DNA of 64,000 nt, taken from positions 309,716-373,715 of the forward strand of contig DF236950.1 of NCBI GenBank assembly GCA_000708835.1, given 5' to 3'. The stretch is from Klebsormidium nitens. Taxonomy: Eukaryota; Streptophyta; Klebsormidiophyceae; Klebsormidiales; Klebsormidiaceae. Positions within the stretch are counted from its first letter, which is position 1. Each line of letters starts with the position of its first letter. Both the position numbers and the translations under genes were made by a program. The notes beneath the pieces were generated by a model. It made no database searches, had not been told where the DNA came from, and saw only the letters and a program-made list of their open reading frames with translations. Positions 63,401 to 64,000 of this stretch are shown here, in pieces.

Positions 63401-63671
63401 AAATACGTTGGCCTTGCGTCCTACAGTAATTCGGGACACTTCCAACCTATGCAGCTACTCAACTTCCGTATCATCGTACTCGTCCGGTCAGCAGATCCCG
63501 CTGCAAAGAGAATCGTCGTGATGTCAGGCAATTTGAGAGAGTATTCTTGCATCAGGAAAGCGAATTGGCTCTGCCCAAGTAACGCTCATATAGCTCATCA
63601 GAAGTGCATGGATAGGTTGAGAGTGGAATTGGAGCATTTGGGTATGCCAAACTAGAGCACCGATACGAAGC

Positions 63672-64000
63672 TCAGAGGAAGAAGTTGGTAAGCGAAGTCC
63701 TCACTCTGTTTGGCGGCTTTGCTAGGAGCTTCTTGGCTGGCGCGTAACCGAAGCCCTGACCGTACGCTTTTAGAAGATCATAAGCAGTCAGGTTGTCCTG
63801 CACGGAAAGAAACGAGCAAAATCACCTTCTCAGACACTCGTCGAAGAGACTGGCACAATTGTTAACCGACCCCCATACAAAATCGCCGCTGCACGCTTTC
63901 TGCAAGAAATTCGCCGGACGTCACATGTGGAACTGGACTCACCCGGTTGCGTGCCTTTGGATCGGCCCCGTTCATCAGCAACGTCCGTATTGTGGTCCTT
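63672..64000 (-). CDS. Ankyrin-repeat protein, 3'-terminal exons only
   Basis: Two minus-strand exons are visible. The first runs from the window edge to 63943 and encodes TTIRTLLMNGADPKARNR, a clear ankyrin helix-turn-loop (LLMNGADPKARN). A GTGAGT donor follows. The next begins at 63797 after a CAG acceptor and reads DNLTAYDLLKAYGQ then GFGYAPAKKLLAKPP, the expected continuation of the same repeat. Reading on gives RVRTSLTNFFL and a stop at 63672; a GTGAGG after 63705 could instead be a donor to a further exon. Both exons are too short or lack a start codon, so simple ORF calling misses them. Ankyrin repeats mediate protein contacts; the rest of the protein lies outside the window. Confidence 0.7.

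Larger units (their letters stand above)
58291..63671. other. Gene-poor 5.4 kb spacer with repeats
   Basis: No exon here has family or splice support. It contains a MITE-like element at 60297-60467, a 15-bp tandem duplication at 60012-60041, repeated GGACCGCAGC units near 61333-61393, and AAGTAGAC(A/G)TAC-type repeats near 62204-62251. One overlapping pair of open frames at 59160-59560 is the only coding-like stretch. The 3' UTR of the giant coiled-coil gene must lie at the left end. Confidence 0.5.

Overview
The window is nuclear DNA of a photosynthetic eukaryote, most likely a streptophyte green alga (Klebsormidium-like); this is inference. Genes are split by many short GT-AG introns (about 50 to 800 bp). 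Exons are GC-rich and introns and spacers are more AT-rich. The gene set is plant-like: a UGT80-type sterol glucosyltransferase, a plastid-type LPP-epsilon phosphatase and Ser/Pro/Tyr-rich wall proteins. There are no bacterial operons, CRISPR arrays or rRNA genes. I rebuilt gene models by hand from splice signals, and reading phase is preserved across almost every junction.

Layout. 1-6451 (+): 3' part of a sterol 3-beta-glucosyltransferase gene. 7759-12580 (+): an eight-exon secreted protein with three LDL-receptor class A modules followed by two copies of an unfamiliar six-cysteine module. 14225-26188 (-): a 20-exon gene for a coiled-coil protein of about 1876 aa. 26454-27865 (-): a less certain small-exon gene of unknown function. 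28092-30477 and 32595-34760 (+): a tandem pair of secreted Cys-rich plus extensin-like wall proteins; the second copy has a damaged splice acceptor and five one-base losses in its C-runs. 36255-36965 (-): a short CxxC/coiled-coil ORF. 37582-40841 (+): LPP-epsilon-like phosphatidate phosphatase in five exons. 41972-43240 (-): an unknown basic protein. 43972-58290 (+): a coiled-coil protein of about 2950 aa with one exon of 4599 bp. 63672-64000 (-): the last exons of an ankyrin-repeat gene running off the right edge. The 5.4 kb before it is a gene-poor, repeat-bearing spacer.

There is no operon logic. Two themes stand out: secreted Cys-rich or Pro-rich proteins (LDLa protein and tandem wall proteins), and two very large coiled-coil scaffolds that together take up about 26 kb. 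The sterol glucosyltransferase and LPP-epsilon both act in membrane lipid metabolism but are about 31 kb apart. The least familiar item is the LDLa protein with its duplicated C-terminal cysteine module.
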